NCBI RefSeq assembly: GCF_017355525.1
Contig: NZ_CP067395.1
Location: 806,001-870,000, forward strand
Direction of reading: 5' to 3'
Source of the DNA: Lysobacter enzymogenes
GTDB taxonomy: Bacteria > Pseudomonadota > Gammaproteobacteria > Xanthomonadales > Xanthomonadaceae
Length of the DNA stretch: 64,000 bases
The stretch's first letter is position 1, and every line of letters starts with the position of its first letter. The notes below the pieces were generated by a model, which worked only from the letters and a program-made list of their open reading frames with translations, made no database searches and was not told the origin of the DNA. Of the stretch, positions 16,880 to 27,409 are shown piece after piece. Position numbers and translations under genes: made by a program.

Positions 16880-19057
16880 ATGACCGGCCGCGTTGATATC
16901 GAGGCACTGATCGATCGGATGACGCTGGAGGAGAAGATCGGTCAGCTGTCGATCCTCGCCGACTCCATCCGCCCCTTCGCTTTCGACGTCAATCCGGACT
17001 CGTTCCAGTGGGGGCCCGAGCGCACCCGCGAGATGATCCGGGCCGGGCAGGTCGGCGCGCTGTTCAACGGCGTCGGCGCCAAGGAAGGCCGCGAACTGCA
17101 GCAGATCGCGGTCGAGCAAAGCCGCCTCGGCATCCCGATCCTGCTCGGCGCCGACGTCATCCACGGCATGCGCACCGTGTTCCCGATTCCGCTCGGCGAA
17201 GCGGCCAGCTTCGAGCCCGAGCTGGCCGAGCGCACCGCGCGCGCGGCGGCGGTGGAAGCGACCCGCGAAGGCCTGCATTGGACCTTCGCTCCGGTCGTCG
17301 ACATCGCCCGCGACCAGCGCTGGGGCCGGGTCGCCGAAACCACCGGCGAGGACACCGTGCTGGCCTGCGCGTTCGCGCGCGCGCGCGTGCGCGGCTTCCA
17401 GGGCCCGGACCTGACCGCCGACGATTCGCTGTTGGCCACCCCCAAGCATTTCGCCGCCTACGGCGCGGTCAGCGCTGGGCTGGACTACAACACCGTCGAC
17501 CTGTCGCCGCAGACCCTGTTCGATGTGCACCTGCCGCCGTTCAAGGCCGCGATCGAAGCCGGCGCGCTGACGGTGATGAGCTCGTTCAACGACATCAACG
17601 GCGTGCCCGCGACCGCCAACCGCGACCTGCTGACCGGCGTGCTGCGCGAGCAATGGGGCTTCGAAGGCTTCGTCGTTTCCGACTACACCTCCGATTTCGA
17701 GCTGATCGCGCACGGCTACGCCGCCGACGAGAAGCACGCGGCCGAGCTGAGCATCCGCGCCGGCCTCGACATGAGCATGCAGAGCGGTGTGTTCATGGAT
17801 CACCTGCACGCGCTGGTCGACGAGGGCAAGGTGTCGCTGCAGGCCATCGACACCGCGGTGCGCCGCATCCTCACGGTCAAGGCGCGGATGGGCTTGTTCG
17901 AGAATCCGTACCGCTCCTTGAACGAAGCGCCGCCGGGCCCGGCGCCGTACCTGGCCGCGCACGACGCGCTCGCGCGCGAGGCCGCGCGGCGCAGCGTGGT
18001 GATGCTGAAGAACGAGAACGCCGCGCTGCCGCTGCGCAAGTCCGGCCAGCGCATCGCCCTGATCGGCCCGTTCGCGCGCGACCGCGCCAACCTCGCCGGT
18101 TGCTGGAACATCTTCGGCGACGCCAGCCGCGAGATCGACCTGGAAACCGGCCTGCGCGCCGCGCTCGCCGACCCGTCCGCGCTGGACGTGGTCGAAGGCA
18201 GCGGCTTCGTCGACGCCATCGACGGCGGCATCGACGCCGCGGTTGCCGCGGCGCGCGGCGCCGACGCGGTGCTGCTCGCGGTCGGCGAGCCCAGCGATTT
18301 TTCCGGCGAAGCGCAGTCGCGCACCCAGATCGTGCTGCCGGCCGCGCAACAGGCGCTGGCCGAGGCGGTGTTGGCCGCGGGCACGCCGGTGATCGTGCTG
18401 CTGCGTTGCGGCCGCGCGCTGGCGCTGGGCCCGCTGCAAGCCGCCGATGCGGTGCTGGTGACCTGGTTCCTCGGCAGCCAGACCGGCCATGCCGTGGCCG
18501 ATCTGCTGTTCGGCGCGCACGGCCCCAGCGGCCGCCTGCCGGTGAGCTTTCCGCGGGATTCGGGCCAGCAGCCGTACTACTACAACCATCCGTCGACCGG
18601 CCGGCCTTACATTCCGGGCGGCCTGGAGGCGTTCCGCACGCGCTGGCGCGAAGTCGATCACGCGGCGCTGTATCCGTTCGGCCACGGCCTGACCTACGGC
18701 CGCATCGAGTACGGCGCGGCGCAGTTGGACGCGCCGACGCTGGCCTGGGACGGCGAACTGCGCGCGCGCGTGCAGGTGCGCAACATCGGCGAACGCGCGG
18801 CCGAAGAAGTGGTGCAGCTGTACCTGCGCGACCGCGTCGCCAGCCGGGTGCGCCCGGTGCGCGAGCTCAAGCGCTTCGCCAAGATCGCGCTGGCGCCGGG
18901 CGAAAGCCGCGAGGTCGAGTTCGCGCTGAGCCGCGCCGACCTGGAATTCCGCGGCACCGACAACCTGGCCGTGGCCGAGCCGGGCCTGTTCGACCTGTGG
19001 CTGGCGCCGTCGGCGACGGCGGGCGAGGCGGTGCAGTTCGAACTGCTGGCGCCGTAA
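16880..19057 (+). CDS. Beta-glucosidase, glycoside hydrolase family 3 (BglX-like)
   Basis: A 725-residue GH3 enzyme: N-terminal TIM barrel (MTLEEKIGQLS; GADVIHGMRTVFPIPLGEAASF; TPKHFAAYGA) with nucleophile Asp268 in FVVSDYTSDFELI, a second alpha/beta domain, and a C-terminal fibronectin III-like domain (GFGHGLTYG-type start; EVVQLYLRDRVASRVRPVRELKRF). Unlike E. coli BglX there is no signal peptide at this start, so the enzyme may be cytoplasmic and act on imported oligosaccharides. An exported start upstream is not visible because of an in-frame stop. A strong regulated promoter lies just before it. Confidence 0.92.
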   Translation: MTGRVDIEALIDRMTLEEKIGQLSILADSIRPFAFDVNPDSFQWGPERTREMIRAGQVGALFNGVGAKEGRELQQIAVEQSRLGIPILLGADVIHGMRTVFPIPLGEAASFEPELAERTARAAAVEATREGLHWTFAPVVDIARDQRWGRVAETTGEDTVLACAFARARVRGFQGPDLTADDSLLATPKHFAAYGAVSAGLDYNTVDLSPQTLFDVHLPPFKAAIEAGALTVMSSFNDINGVPATANRDLLTGVLREQWGFEGFVVSDYTSDFELIAHGYAADEKHAAELSIRAGLDMSMQSGVFMDHLHALVDEGKVSLQAIDTAVRRILTVKARMGLFENPYRSLNEAPPGPAPYLAAHDALAREAARRSVVMLKNENAALPLRKSGQRIALIGPFARDRANLAGCWNIFGDASREIDLETGLRAALADPSALDVVEGSGFVDAIDGGIDAAVAAARGADAVLLAVGEPSDFSGEAQSRTQIVLPAAQQALAEAVLAAGTPVIVLLRCGRALALGPLQAADAVLVTWFLGSQTGHAVADLLFGAHGPSGRLPVSFPRDSGQQPYYYNHPSTGRPYIPGGLEAFRTRWREVDHAALYPFGHGLTYGRIEYGAAQLDAPTLAWDGELRARVQVRNIGERAAEEVVQLYLRDRVASRVRPVRELKRFAKIALAPGESREVEFALSRADLEFRGTDNLAVAEPGLFDLWLAPSATAGEAVQFELLAP

Positions 19058-19321
19058 CGCGCCCGATCCGTCGCGCTGCGTCGCCTGAGCGAGGCAGCGC
19101 TGCGCTTGGGCATGGCGATGCGGCCTTGGCGGCGGGCCGCACGCGGCTCGTCTGTCGGCGTGCGGTCGCGCCGCCGCCCGCCGATTGCTGAGGCAGGCAC
19201 GGCCCGGGCGCCGCCCGCGGTTCCGGCCTATACTGCGACCGCTCGCACCTTCTCCGCGCAGCACCCCGTCGCCTCCAGCCGCCGCCAGAGGAATCTCCAT
19301 CTCCTCTGTGAGGCGTTCGCC

Positions 19322-21520
19322 GTGCCCGTCGATTTCTCCGTTGCTGTTGCCGTGCCGCCGTCGCGCGGCCTCGCCCGCGCGCCGCTGGCGCTCGCCCTGA
19401 CCGCGGCGCTCGCGTGCGCCGCACCGGCGGCTGCGCTGGCGCAAACCGCCGCGCCCGCAACCCAGGCCGCGCAGGCCAGCCCGACCGACCTGGACGCGGT
19501 CGAAGTCAAGGCCAACCAACTCGGCACGATCACCGAAGGCAGCGGTTCGTACACCCCCGGCACCATCGCCACCGCGACCCGGCTGGTGCTGACGCCGCGG
19601 CAGACGCCGCAGTCGATCAGCGTGATCGGCCGCCAGGAGATGGACGACTTCGGCCTCACCGGCATCGACGATGTCATGCGGGTCACCCCCGGCATCAGCA
19701 TCGTCACCTACGACAGCGAGCGCACCGAATACTACGCGCGCGGCTTCGCGATCCAGAACTTCCAGTACGACGGCATTCCGATGCAGCGCGATTCGGCGTA
19801 CTCCGCCGGCAACACGCTCAGCGACACCGCCATCTACGACCGCATCGAAGTGCTCAAGGGCGCCACCGGCCTGCTGACCGGCATCGGCGATCCGGGCGCG
19901 ACCATCAATTTGATCCGCAAGAAGCCGACCCGCCAGTGGCAAGGCCACGTCGGCCTGGGCGCGGGCTCGTGGGACGAGCACCGCGCCGAAGTCGACGTGT
20001 CCGGCCCGCTCAGCGACAGCGGCCGGGTGCGCGGCCGCGCGGTCGCGGTCGGCCAGGACAAGAACGGCTACAGCGACCGCTACCGGCGCAGCACCCGCGT
20101 GTTCTACGGCATCGTCGAAGCCGACCTCGGCGAGAGCACGCTGCTGACGGTCGGCGCCGATTACCAGGACAGCGATCCGCGCGGCTCCAGTTGGGGCGGC
20201 ATTCCCTTGCTCGATGCCGACGGCAAGTTCTACAAGGTCGCGCGTTCGTTCAACAACGGCGCCGACTGGAGCCGCTGGCGCCAGTACACCCGCACCGGCT
20301 TCGCGACCCTGGAACACCGCTTCGGCGACGGCTGGGTCGCGAAAGTGCAGCTCAACCATCAGGTCAACGGCTACGACGCCGCGCTCGGCGCGGCCGCATC
20401 GGGCCATCCGGATCCGCGCGACGGCAGCGGGGTCGGGCTGTGGCTCGGCAAGTACGTCGGCGAGACCGTGTCGAACGCGCTCGACGCCTACGTCAGCGGC
20501 CACTTCGCCTGGTTCGGACGCGAGCACGAACTGGTGTTCGGCGCCAGCGCCTCGCGCAAGCGCTGGACCGGCACCGGCTACTTCGCGCCGGCCGACTATC
20601 CGGCGACGGTGGCCGATTACCGCCGCTGGAACGGCGACATCCCCGAGCCGGCCTGGCAGCACGGCTTCGACAACGATGAGGTCACCCGCGAAAGCGGCGC
20701 CTACGTGGTCGGCCGCTTCGACCTCGCCGATCCGCTCAAGCTGATCCTCGGCAGCCGCATCGCCAACTACAAGACCACCGACATCCGCGAGAGCGGGGTG
20801 ATCGTGCCGTACGCCGGTGCGGTCTACGACCTCAACCGTTTCCTGTCCGCGTACGCGAGCTACAGCACCATCTTCAAGCCGCAGACCGAGCAGGACGAAC
20901 GCGGCCGCGCGCTGGATCCGCGCGAAGGCGAAAACTACGAACTCGGCCTGAAGGGCGAGTTCTTCGACGGCCGCCTCAACGCCAGCGCCGCGGTGTTCCG
21001 TTTGAACCAGGACAACTACCCGGTGCTCAGCGGCGGCAGGACGCCCACCGGCGGCGACGCGTACCGCGCCTTGCAGGGCGTGCGCACCGAAGGCTACGAA
21101 CTGGAACTGTCCGGCCAGTTGCGGCCGGGCTGGCAGATCCAGGGCGGCTACGCGCACAAGGTCGCGCGCCAGAACGGCAACAAGGTCTCGACGCTGGAGC
21201 CGGAAGACCAGTTCAGCGTGCACACCACGTACCGGTTCGAAGGCGCGCTGAGCGGCTGGACCCTCGGCGCCGGCGCGCGCTGGCAGAGCAGCAGCTTCGG
21301 CCCGGTCGGCGCGCCCGGCGGCGCCAGCGTGCAGCACCGCACCGAGCCGTACTGGCTGCTGGACGCGATGGTCGGCTATCGCTTCGACGAACGCCTCTCG
21401 GCGACGCTCAACGTCGACAACCTGCTCGACAAGCGCTACTACACGATCTTCGACGCCTACAGCACCTACACCTGGGGCGAGCCGCGCAGCGTGCGCGCGG
21501 CGCTGACTTGGCGGTTCTGA
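19322..21520 (+). CDS. TonB-dependent siderophore receptor
   Basis: A 732-residue outer-membrane receptor beginning at GTG 19322, chosen because the signal peptide (LALALTAALACAAPAAALAQ) follows and a GAGG site precedes it. The plug domain includes TPQSISVIGRQEMDDFGLTGIDDVMRVTPGI and IEVLKGATGLLTGIGDPGATINLIRKKP. The beta-barrel ends with the expected aromatic C-terminus (RAALTWRF). It is of the TonB-siderophore class (ferric coprogen/pyoverdine type). The ligand is unknown. A possible -10 (TATACT, 19229) is present without a clear -35. Confidence 0.92.
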   Translation: MPVDFSVAVAVPPSRGLARAPLALALTAALACAAPAAALAQTAAPATQAAQASPTDLDAVEVKANQLGTITEGSGSYTPGTIATATRLVLTPRQTPQSISVIGRQEMDDFGLTGIDDVMRVTPGISIVTYDSERTEYYARGFAIQNFQYDGIPMQRDSAYSAGNTLSDTAIYDRIEVLKGATGLLTGIGDPGATINLIRKKPTRQWQGHVGLGAGSWDEHRAEVDVSGPLSDSGRVRGRAVAVGQDKNGYSDRYRRSTRVFYGIVEADLGESTLLTVGADYQDSDPRGSSWGGIPLLDADGKFYKVARSFNNGADWSRWRQYTRTGFATLEHRFGDGWVAKVQLNHQVNGYDAALGAAASGHPDPRDGSGVGLWLGKYVGETVSNALDAYVSGHFAWFGREHELVFGASASRKRWTGTGYFAPADYPATVADYRRWNGDIPEPAWQHGFDNDEVTRESGAYVVGRFDLADPLKLILGSRIANYKTTDIRESGVIVPYAGAVYDLNRFLSAYASYSTIFKPQTEQDERGRALDPREGENYELGLKGEFFDGRLNASAAVFRLNQDNYPVLSGGRTPTGGDAYRALQGVRTEGYELELSGQLRPGWQIQGGYAHKVARQNGNKVSTLEPEDQFSVHTTYRFEGALSGWTLGAGARWQSSSFGPVGAPGGASVQHRTEPYWLLDAMVGYRFDERLSATLNVDNLLDKRYYTIFDAYSTYTWGEPRSVRAALTWRF

Positions 21521-21542
21521 GCGCGGCGCTCGGCGACGGCGC

Positions 21543-23303
21543 TCAGGGCGCGACCGCCAGTTCGGCCTCGGCCGGGCGCCGGAACTGGCGCTCGACCAGC
21601 CGCGCGTAATGCGGATGGGTGGCCAGCAGCTCGACGTGGCTGCCCATGCCGGAGATGCGCCCGGCATCGAGGAAGCAGATGCGGTCGGCGTGCATCACCG
21701 TCGACAGGCGGTGGGCGACGATGATGTTGGTGCGCCCGCGCATCAGCTCGTCGAGCGCCAGCTTGACCTGATGCTCGGTCTCGCTGTCGAGCGCGGAGGT
21801 GGCCTCGTCGAGGATCAGGATGTCGGGGTCGCGCAGGAACATGCGCGCGATCGCGATGCGCTGGCGCTGGCCGCCGGACAGGTTGTTGCCTTGTTCGATC
21901 AGCACGGTGTCGAAGCCTTGCGGCATCTTCTCGATGAAGTCCAGCGCGCCGGCGCGGCGCGCGGCCGAGCGCAGCTGTTCGTCGCTGAACTCGCTGTCGA
22001 GGCCGTAAGCGATGTTGTCGCGCACCGTGCCGGGCATCACCGGCGCGCTCTGGGCGACGTAGCCGATGCTGCCGCGCCACTGGCGCAGATCGAACTCGCC
22101 GATCGGGCGGCCGCCGTAGAGGATGCGGCCGCCGCTGGGTTCGTAGAAGCGCTCGATCAGCGACAGCAAGGTGGTCTTGCCGCTGCCGCTGGTGCCGACC
22201 AGGGCCACGGTGCGGCCGGGTTCGAACCGCAGGTCGATGCCGCGCAGCACGGCGGCGTCGCGGTCGGCGTAGGCGAAGGACACCTGCTCGAATTCCAGGG
22301 TCTGGCCCGGCGTGCGCGCGACGGTGCCGGGGCGGGTTTCTTCTTCGTCTTCGAGCAGGATCGCCGCGATCCGCGCCGAAGCGCCCTTGGCCTTCTGCAA
22401 CTCGGCGGTGAAGTGGGTCAGCTGCATCAGCGGCGTGGCGACGTTGAAGATGTACAGGATGAAGGCGGTCAAAGTGCCGACGGTGATTTCGCCGGCGGCG
22501 ACGCGGGCGGCGCCGTAGACCAGGATGATGATGATCGCCAGGGTCATCGCCAGGCTCATCAGCGGTTCCAGCAGCACGTTGACCCGCGCCACCTTCAGCC
22601 CCAGCCGCTTGAGCCCGTCGATCTCCTCGCGGCTGCGCTCGCGTTCGCGCGGCTCGGCGGTGAACGCCTTGACCAGGCGGATTTCCTGGAAGATGTGGGT
22701 GAGGATGCCGCTGAAGCGCGCGGTGCGGTCCTGGATCTTGCGCGACAGGCCGTCGAGCAGGAACGCGATCGGGATCATGATCGCGAACGCCGCGCCGATC
22801 GAGCCGATCAGGGTCAGGGTCAGGCGCACGTCCAGCAACAGCAGCACCACGATCGAACCGACCAGCAGCAACACGCCGGTCAGCAGGTTGACGGTCTGGC
22901 GCGCGATCAGTTCGGAAATGGATTCGCAGTCGCGGACCACGCGGCTGACCCGTTCGCCGCTGCTTTCGCGGTCGAACGAGGCCACCGGCAGACGCAGCAG
23001 CTTGTCGATCAAGGTCTGGCGCAGGCGCGCGACCAGCTGATAGCCGACCCGCGCCAGCAGATACGCCGAGGCGGCGTTGAGCAGGGCCGCGGCGGCGAGG
23101 ATCGCGACCAGTCCGGCCATCGCCCACAGATCGACTTCGCCGCGGCCGAAGCCATCGATCATCTGCTTGGTCTGGACCGGGAACCATAGCGTGCCGGCGA
23201 CCGAGGCGATCGCCGCGAACGCGGCCGCCGACAGCGCGACCGGCGAGGGCCGGCCGGTGCGGATCAGCCGCCACAGGTCGCGCGAGGACGAAGCGCGGCT
23301 CAT
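21543..23303 (-). CDS. ABC transporter with fused membrane and ATPase domains (exporter type)
   Basis: A 586-residue half-transporter. Residues of about 20-310 form six membrane helices, followed by an ATPase domain with Walker A GTSGSGKT, signature LSGGQRQR, Walker B ILILDEATSALD and the His switch IVAHRLS. The order and length match lipid/drug exporters such as MsbA-like proteins; it is expected to work as a homodimer in the inner membrane. It is convergent with the TonB receptor gene (22 bases), so it is not cotranscribed with it. The substrate is unknown. Confidence 0.92.
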   Translation of the reverse strand: MSRASSSRDLWRLIRTGRPSPVALSAAAFAAIASVAGTLWFPVQTKQMIDGFGRGEVDLWAMAGLVAILAAAALLNAASAYLLARVGYQLVARLRQTLIDKLLRLPVASFDRESSGERVSRVVRDCESISELIARQTVNLLTGVLLLVGSIVVLLLLDVRLTLTLIGSIGAAFAIMIPIAFLLDGLSRKIQDRTARFSGILTHIFQEIRLVKAFTAEPRERERSREEIDGLKRLGLKVARVNVLLEPLMSLAMTLAIIIILVYGAARVAAGEITVGTLTAFILYIFNVATPLMQLTHFTAELQKAKGASARIAAILLEDEEETRPGTVARTPGQTLEFEQVSFAYADRDAAVLRGIDLRFEPGRTVALVGTSGSGKTTLLSLIERFYEPSGGRILYGGRPIGEFDLRQWRGSIGYVAQSAPVMPGTVRDNIAYGLDSEFSDEQLRSAARRAGALDFIEKMPQGFDTVLIEQGNNLSGGQRQRIAIARMFLRDPDILILDEATSALDSETEHQVKLALDELMRGRTNIIVAHRLSTVMHADRICFLDAGRISGMGSHVELLATHPHYARLVERQFRRPAEAELAVAP

Positions 23304-23819
23304 GCGCGGCCGCCGTGCTGCGGCACCGGCGCGGCGCCGGGGAGGAGGGGGTTGCGCCTGTTCACTGCGGGCGGCTCCGGATCGCTGGAATGAGGGGCCG
23401 GCGCGACGGGCCGCGGTGCGCGCGGACGGGATCCGGCGCGACCTGCGGGCGCGCGGACCGGCCGATGGAAACGCAAGGATTGCGGCGGCGGTTGCAGCCT
23501 GGATGCGCGCGACAAGCTGGCAAGACAGTGTTACGTCGTGTTGTCGGCGCGGTCAACGCGGCCGTGGCGCGGCGGCTCGAAGTAGCGATGCGCTTCGCAT
23601 CCATGCGCGCGCTGCATCACAGATGGGCGCGGTTTTTCGCGGCGACGGCGCAAACCGCGCGGATCGCGGGAAATCCGGATGTGTGATCGGGTTCGCCGCG
23701 ACGGCGCCGACGCGTTCCGCCGCATCCGTGCGCGCGGCCGGGTTTGCGGCCGGGTTCGCGCGCAGGCGCGGTAGCGTTGCGCCCGTCGCGCCGCGCGACG
23801 GCGCGACGGGCGCACGGGT
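23304..23819. other. Gene-free gap of about 515 bases
   Basis: Between the ABC transporter and the malate:quinone oxidoreductase gene I see no protein with family likeness, no RNA gene and no clear promoter. There is a small inverted repeat (GATGCG-CTT-CGCATC) near 23586. Open frames here are Arg/Pro-rich shadows. Confidence 0.5.
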
Positions 23820-25514
23820 TCACATCGCCTGCAATTCCGGATTCTGCTGGCGCGCGTTCTTGGCCGGCGGCGCTTGCGGCGCAGCGGCCGGTGCGGCGGC
23901 CGGTGGCGCACCGGCGACGGGAACTTCCAGATACGGCAGCCCCAGCGTCTGGCTGGTCATGCGCCGGATCTCGTTGGTCAGCGCCGGGTCCTCGTTGAGC
24001 TTGCGCCCGTACGAAGGCACGATCTGCCGCAGCTTCTCGCCCCAGCCAGCCGCGACCTGCTGCGGGAAGGCCTTGGCCATCAGGTCGAGCATGATCGGCG
24101 GCGACGTCGACGCGCCCGGCGAAGCGCCGAGCAGCGCGGCGATGCTGCGGTCCTTGTCGATCACGATCTCGGTACCGAACTGCAACACCGGGCCCTTGAC
24201 CGGATCGCGCTTGATCACCTGCACGCGCTGGCCGGCGGTGACCAGGGTCCAGTCGCTGCGCTTGGCGGTCGGGAAGTACTTCAACAGCTCGGCATGGCGG
24301 TCGTCGTCGTTCAACTGCGCCTGGCTCATCAGATACTTCACCAGGTCCAGGTTCTCGGAACCGACGCTGAGCATCTCGCCGACGTTGTCGTGGTTGACCG
24401 AGGAATACAGGTCGAACCACGAGCCGTGCTTGAGGAACTTGGTGCTGTACAGCGCGAACGGGCCGAACAGGATCACCGGCTTGCCGTCGAGCTTGCGCGC
24501 GTCCAGGTGCGGCACCGACATCGGCGGCGAACCGGTTTCGGCCATGCCGTAGGCCTTGACGTGGTGGCGGTCGGCGATCGCCGGCGCGGTGAAGGCGAGG
24601 AACTGGCCGCCGACCGGGAAGCCAGCGTAGTCCTTGGCCTCGGGAATGCCCGACAGCTGCAGCAGCTTGAGCGCGGCGCCGCCGGCGCCGATGAACACGA
24701 AGCGGCTCTTGACCGTGCTTTCCTGGCCGGACTTGAGGTCCTTGACGGTGACGCTCCAGGTCTTGTCGGCGTTGCGGCGCAACGCGGTGACTTCGTGGCC
24801 GAGGTTCAGGGCGAAGTTCGGGCTGCGCTGCAAGCCTTGGGTCAGCTGGCGGGTGATGACGCCGAAATTGACGTCCGTGCCGAGCGGCATGTAGGTCGCG
24901 GCGACGTGCTGCTTGGGGTCGCGGCCTTCCATCAGCAGCGGCGCCCATTGCTTGATCTGGCCCGCGTCGTCGGAGAACTGCATGCCGTAGAACAGCGGAT
25001 TCTTGACCAGCGCCTCGCGGCGCTTGCGCAGGTAATCGATGTTGTCCTCGCCCCAGACGAAACTCATGTGCGGGGTCGGGTTGATGAAGTCGCTCGGCGC
25101 GCCCAGGCGCCCTTCGCGCACCTGATGCGACCAGAACTGGCGCGAGATCTCGAATTGTTCGGCGATCTCGACCGCGCGCTTGGTCTCGACGCTGCCGTCG
25201 GCCAGCTGCGGGGTGTAGTTGAGCTCGGCGAAGCCGGAGTGGCCGGTGCCGGCGTTGTTCCAGCCGTCCGAGCTTTCCTCGGCGACGCCGTCGCGGCGCT
25301 CGTAGATGCGCAGCTTCCAGTCCGGCTGCAATTCCTGCAGGTACGTCGCCAGGGTCACGCTCATGATGCCGGCGCCGACCAGCACCACATCGACCGGCGG
25401 CTCGTCGCCGGCCGGCGGCACCGAACGCTGGTACAGCGGCCAGTACAGGAACAGCACGCCGCCGATGGCCGCGAAGGCGATCAGCAGCAACAGGAATTTG
25501 CGGAATTTTTTCAT
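23820..25514 (-). CDS. mqo: Malate:quinone oxidoreductase
   Basis: A 564-residue FAD enzyme that oxidises malate to oxaloacetate and passes electrons to quinones. Visible motifs: FAD site [22 protein letters not shown], then [34 protein letters not shown], typical of Mqo. The N-terminus carries a membrane-type helix ([23 protein letters not shown]), so it is probably anchored to the inner membrane, and the last 40 residues are a Pro/Ala/Gln-rich tail. Length is slightly above the usual 490-550 because of these ends. Confidence 0.92.
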   Translation of the reverse strand: MKKFRKFLLLLIAFAAIGGVLFLYWPLYQRSVPPAGDEPPVDVVLVGAGIMSVTLATYLQELQPDWKLRIYERRDGVAEESSDGWNNAGTGHSGFAELNYTPQLADGSVETKRAVEIAEQFEISRQFWSHQVREGRLGAPSDFINPTPHMSFVWGEDNIDYLRKRREALVKNPLFYGMQFSDDAGQIKQWAPLLMEGRDPKQHVAATYMPLGTDVNFGVITRQLTQGLQRSPNFALNLGHEVTALRRNADKTWSVTVKDLKSGQESTVKSRFVFIGAGGAALKLLQLSGIPEAKDYAGFPVGGQFLAFTAPAIADRHHVKAYGMAETGSPPMSVPHLDARKLDGKPVILFGPFALYSTKFLKHGSWFDLYSSVNHDNVGEMLSVGSENLDLVKYLMSQAQLNDDDRHAELLKYFPTAKRSDWTLVTAGQRVQVIKRDPVKGPVLQFGTEIVIDKDRSIAALLGASPGASTSPPIMLDLMAKAFPQQVAAGWGEKLRQIVPSYGRKLNEDPALTNEIRRMTSQTLGLPYLEVPVAGAPPAAAPAAAPQAPPAKNARQQNPELQAM

Positions 25515-25748
25515 GGCGGGGGAGGCATCGCGGTGAGGCGATGCGCGGCGGCCGTCGGATCCTTCCGTATGACGCCATCCTGGGCGCGCCGGGCATCGGG
25601 CCAAAGGGACGGGCAGGATAGGGCAGCGGCGGTGGAGGCCGCGTGGTGCCGGCCCGAGGGCAGGGCGCCGCGCCGATGCGCCGTTTGTACAAGCGCGGGG
25701 CGCAGGGCCGGCGCCATCCTGCGCCCCGTCCATCCTCCGGCGCCGCGC

Positions 25749-26654
25749 ATGTCCGCATTGTTCAAGAGCCTGTACGCCCCCGTGTTCTTCTTCGGTTTCA
25801 TCGGCGCGGCGCTGTTCGCCGTCGGCGGCCTCGGCCTGCCTGCGCATTGGGCGTTGCCGCCATTGCTGGCGTTGGCGCTGGCGGTGTCGTTCCTGAGCGA
25901 ACGCGCGGCGCCGTACCGGCGCGAGTGGAACCGCGGCGAAGGCGAGCGCGGCCGCGACGCGATCCACTTCGTCGTCAACGAAGGCCTGAACGCCGCCGGG
26001 CTGGCGCTGCTGCCGCTGGCCGCGCTGTGGCGGCCGTGGCCGGCGCTGTGGCCGCAGTCCTGGCCGCTGCCGTTGCAGGTCGCCGCGGCGATCGTCGTCG
26101 CCGACCTCGGCCTGACCCTGGCCCATTACGCCAGCCACCGCTCGGCCTGGCTGTGGCGCTTCCATGCCGTGCACCACAGCGTAACCCGCATGTACGGCTT
26201 CAACGGGCTGATGAAGCACCCGCTGCATCAGCTGATCGAAGCGGCGGCCGGGGTCGGCCCGCTGATCGCGCTGGGCCTGCCGCTGGACGCGGCTTGCGTG
26301 CTCGCCTTCGCCATCGCGATCCAGCTGCAATTGCAGCATTCCAACGTCGACATGCGCATCGGCCCGCTGCGCCACGCGTTCGCCTGGGCGCCGGTGCATC
26401 GCCTGCATCATCTGCGCTACGGCCGCGCCGGCGACGTCAATTTCGCCCTGTTTTTCAGCGTCTGGGACCGCTTGCTCGGAACCGCGGCGCGGGCGCCGGG
26501 CTACCGCGTCGGCAGCGCCGACCTGGGCATCGGCAGCCGTCCGGACTATCCGCAGGACTATGCCGGGCAGTTGCTGGAGCCGTTCCGCACGCAAGCCTGC
26601 GTCGCTTCGCCGACGCCGCCGCCGGCGTTGCGCGCGGCGCTGGCTCAGGACTGA
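25749..26654 (+). CDS. Sterol desaturase/fatty acid hydroxylase family membrane protein
   Basis: A 301-residue membrane protein with the histidine boxes of the di-iron fatty acid hydroxylase family: [22 protein letters not shown] and, near residue 215, [10 protein letters not shown]. The N-terminal half has three or four hydrophobic helices. Family members add hydroxyl groups to or desaturate lipids; the substrate here is unknown. It is convergent with the AraC gene, overlapping it by ten bases. Confidence 0.88.
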   Translation: MSALFKSLYAPVFFFGFIGAALFAVGGLGLPAHWALPPLLALALAVSFLSERAAPYRREWNRGEGERGRDAIHFVVNEGLNAAGLALLPLAALWRPWPALWPQSWPLPLQVAAAIVVADLGLTLAHYASHRSAWLWRFHAVHHSVTRMYGFNGLMKHPLHQLIEAAAGVGPLIALGLPLDAACVLAFAIAIQLQLQHSNVDMRIGPLRHAFAWAPVHRLHHLRYGRAGDVNFALFFSVWDRLLGTAARAPGYRVGSADLGIGSRPDYPQDYAGQLLEPFRTQACVASPTPPPALRAALAQD

Positions 26655-27313
26655 AGCCGCATCCCGCGCAGCAAGTCGCTGCCGCGCACGCCGAAGAACT
26701 GGCGGAACGCGCGCGACAGATGCGCGGAGTCGGCGAAACCGGCGGCGTGCGCGGCCACGGTCAGGCTGCGCTCGCGCAGCGCTTCGGCCGCGGCCAGGCG
26801 CAGCCGCCGCCACAGGATCAGGCGCCGCACCGACAGGTTCAGCTGCGCGCCGAACAGCCGCTCCAGCTGGCTCAGCGACAACTGCACGGCGGCGGCCAGC
26901 GACGCGGCGGGAATCTTCTCGGCGAGCAAGCCGTCGATGCGTCGCAGCGTCTGCTCGACGCGCGGATCCAGGGCGCGCGGCATGCGGCACGCGGCGGCGG
27001 CCTGCGCGAGCGCATCCGCATCGGCGGGCGCCTGCGCCAAAGCATCGCGCAAGCCCGCCAGCTCGAAGCTCATCGGCTCGGCGAACAGCAGGAAGCACGG
27101 CGTCTCGTCGGCTTGCAGCGCATGCTCGCATTGCGAGGCGATCGCCAGCACGCGCTCGTTGCGCCAGTGTCCGTCGATGCGCGCGGCGACCGTGCCGCTG
27201 CGCGCGAGCACGACCTGATGGCAATAGTGCCGATGCGGCGCCGCATCGCCGGGCGCGGCATGCACCAGGGCGAACTCCTCGCGGATGCGGATGGTTCCGG
27301 TCCAGGACGGCAT
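26645..27313 (-). CDS. AraC family transcriptional regulator
   Basis: A 222-residue regulator. The N-terminal part resembles a small cupin sensor ([26 protein letters not shown]). The C-terminal part is a double helix-turn-helix ([42 protein letters not shown] and [25 protein letters not shown]). The effector is not known. Its 3' end overlaps the desaturase gene on the opposite strand by ten bases. Confidence 0.88.
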   Translation of the reverse strand: MPSWTGTIRIREEFALVHAAPGDAAPHRHYCHQVVLARSGTVAARIDGHWRNERVLAIASQCEHALQADETPCFLLFAEPMSFELAGLRDALAQAPADADALAQAAAACRMPRALDPRVEQTLRRIDGLLAEKIPAASLAAAVQLSLSQLERLFGAQLNLSVRRLILWRRLRLAAAEALRERSLTVAAHAAGFADSAHLSRAFRQFFGVRGSDLLRGMRLQS

Positions 27314-27340
27314 GGGCGCGCGGCGGCGGGGTGGGATCGG

Positions 27341-27409
27341 CTACAGAGTTTCCAGGAATGCGGCCAGCGCTTCCAGTTCGGTGTGCTGCAGGTCCAGCGG
27401 ATCCAGCTC
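27341..27409 (-). pseudogene. Possible remnant of a cytochrome c (di-haem type) C-terminus
   Basis: The gap between the AraC and FAD genes reads, on the minus strand, [22 protein letters not shown] followed by a stop. This matches the usual end of MauG/cytochrome c peroxidase-type proteins (L-sdaE...L.aFLetL). No haem motif or upstream part is present, and the reading frame collapses into the FAD gene. It is therefore a short decayed fragment or chance. Confidence 0.35.

Noticed and set aside
16832..21667. A 1611-residue minus-strand open frame
   Set aside because: It lies opposite the GH3 and TonB receptor genes, is composed of Arg/Ala/Gly-rich low-complexity residues, and shows no family motif. 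It is a GC-rich shadow.
23531..23911. Arg-rich minus-strand frame in the gap before mqo
   Set aside because: Low complexity, overlaps the mqo 3' end, and lacks any motif or ribosome site.
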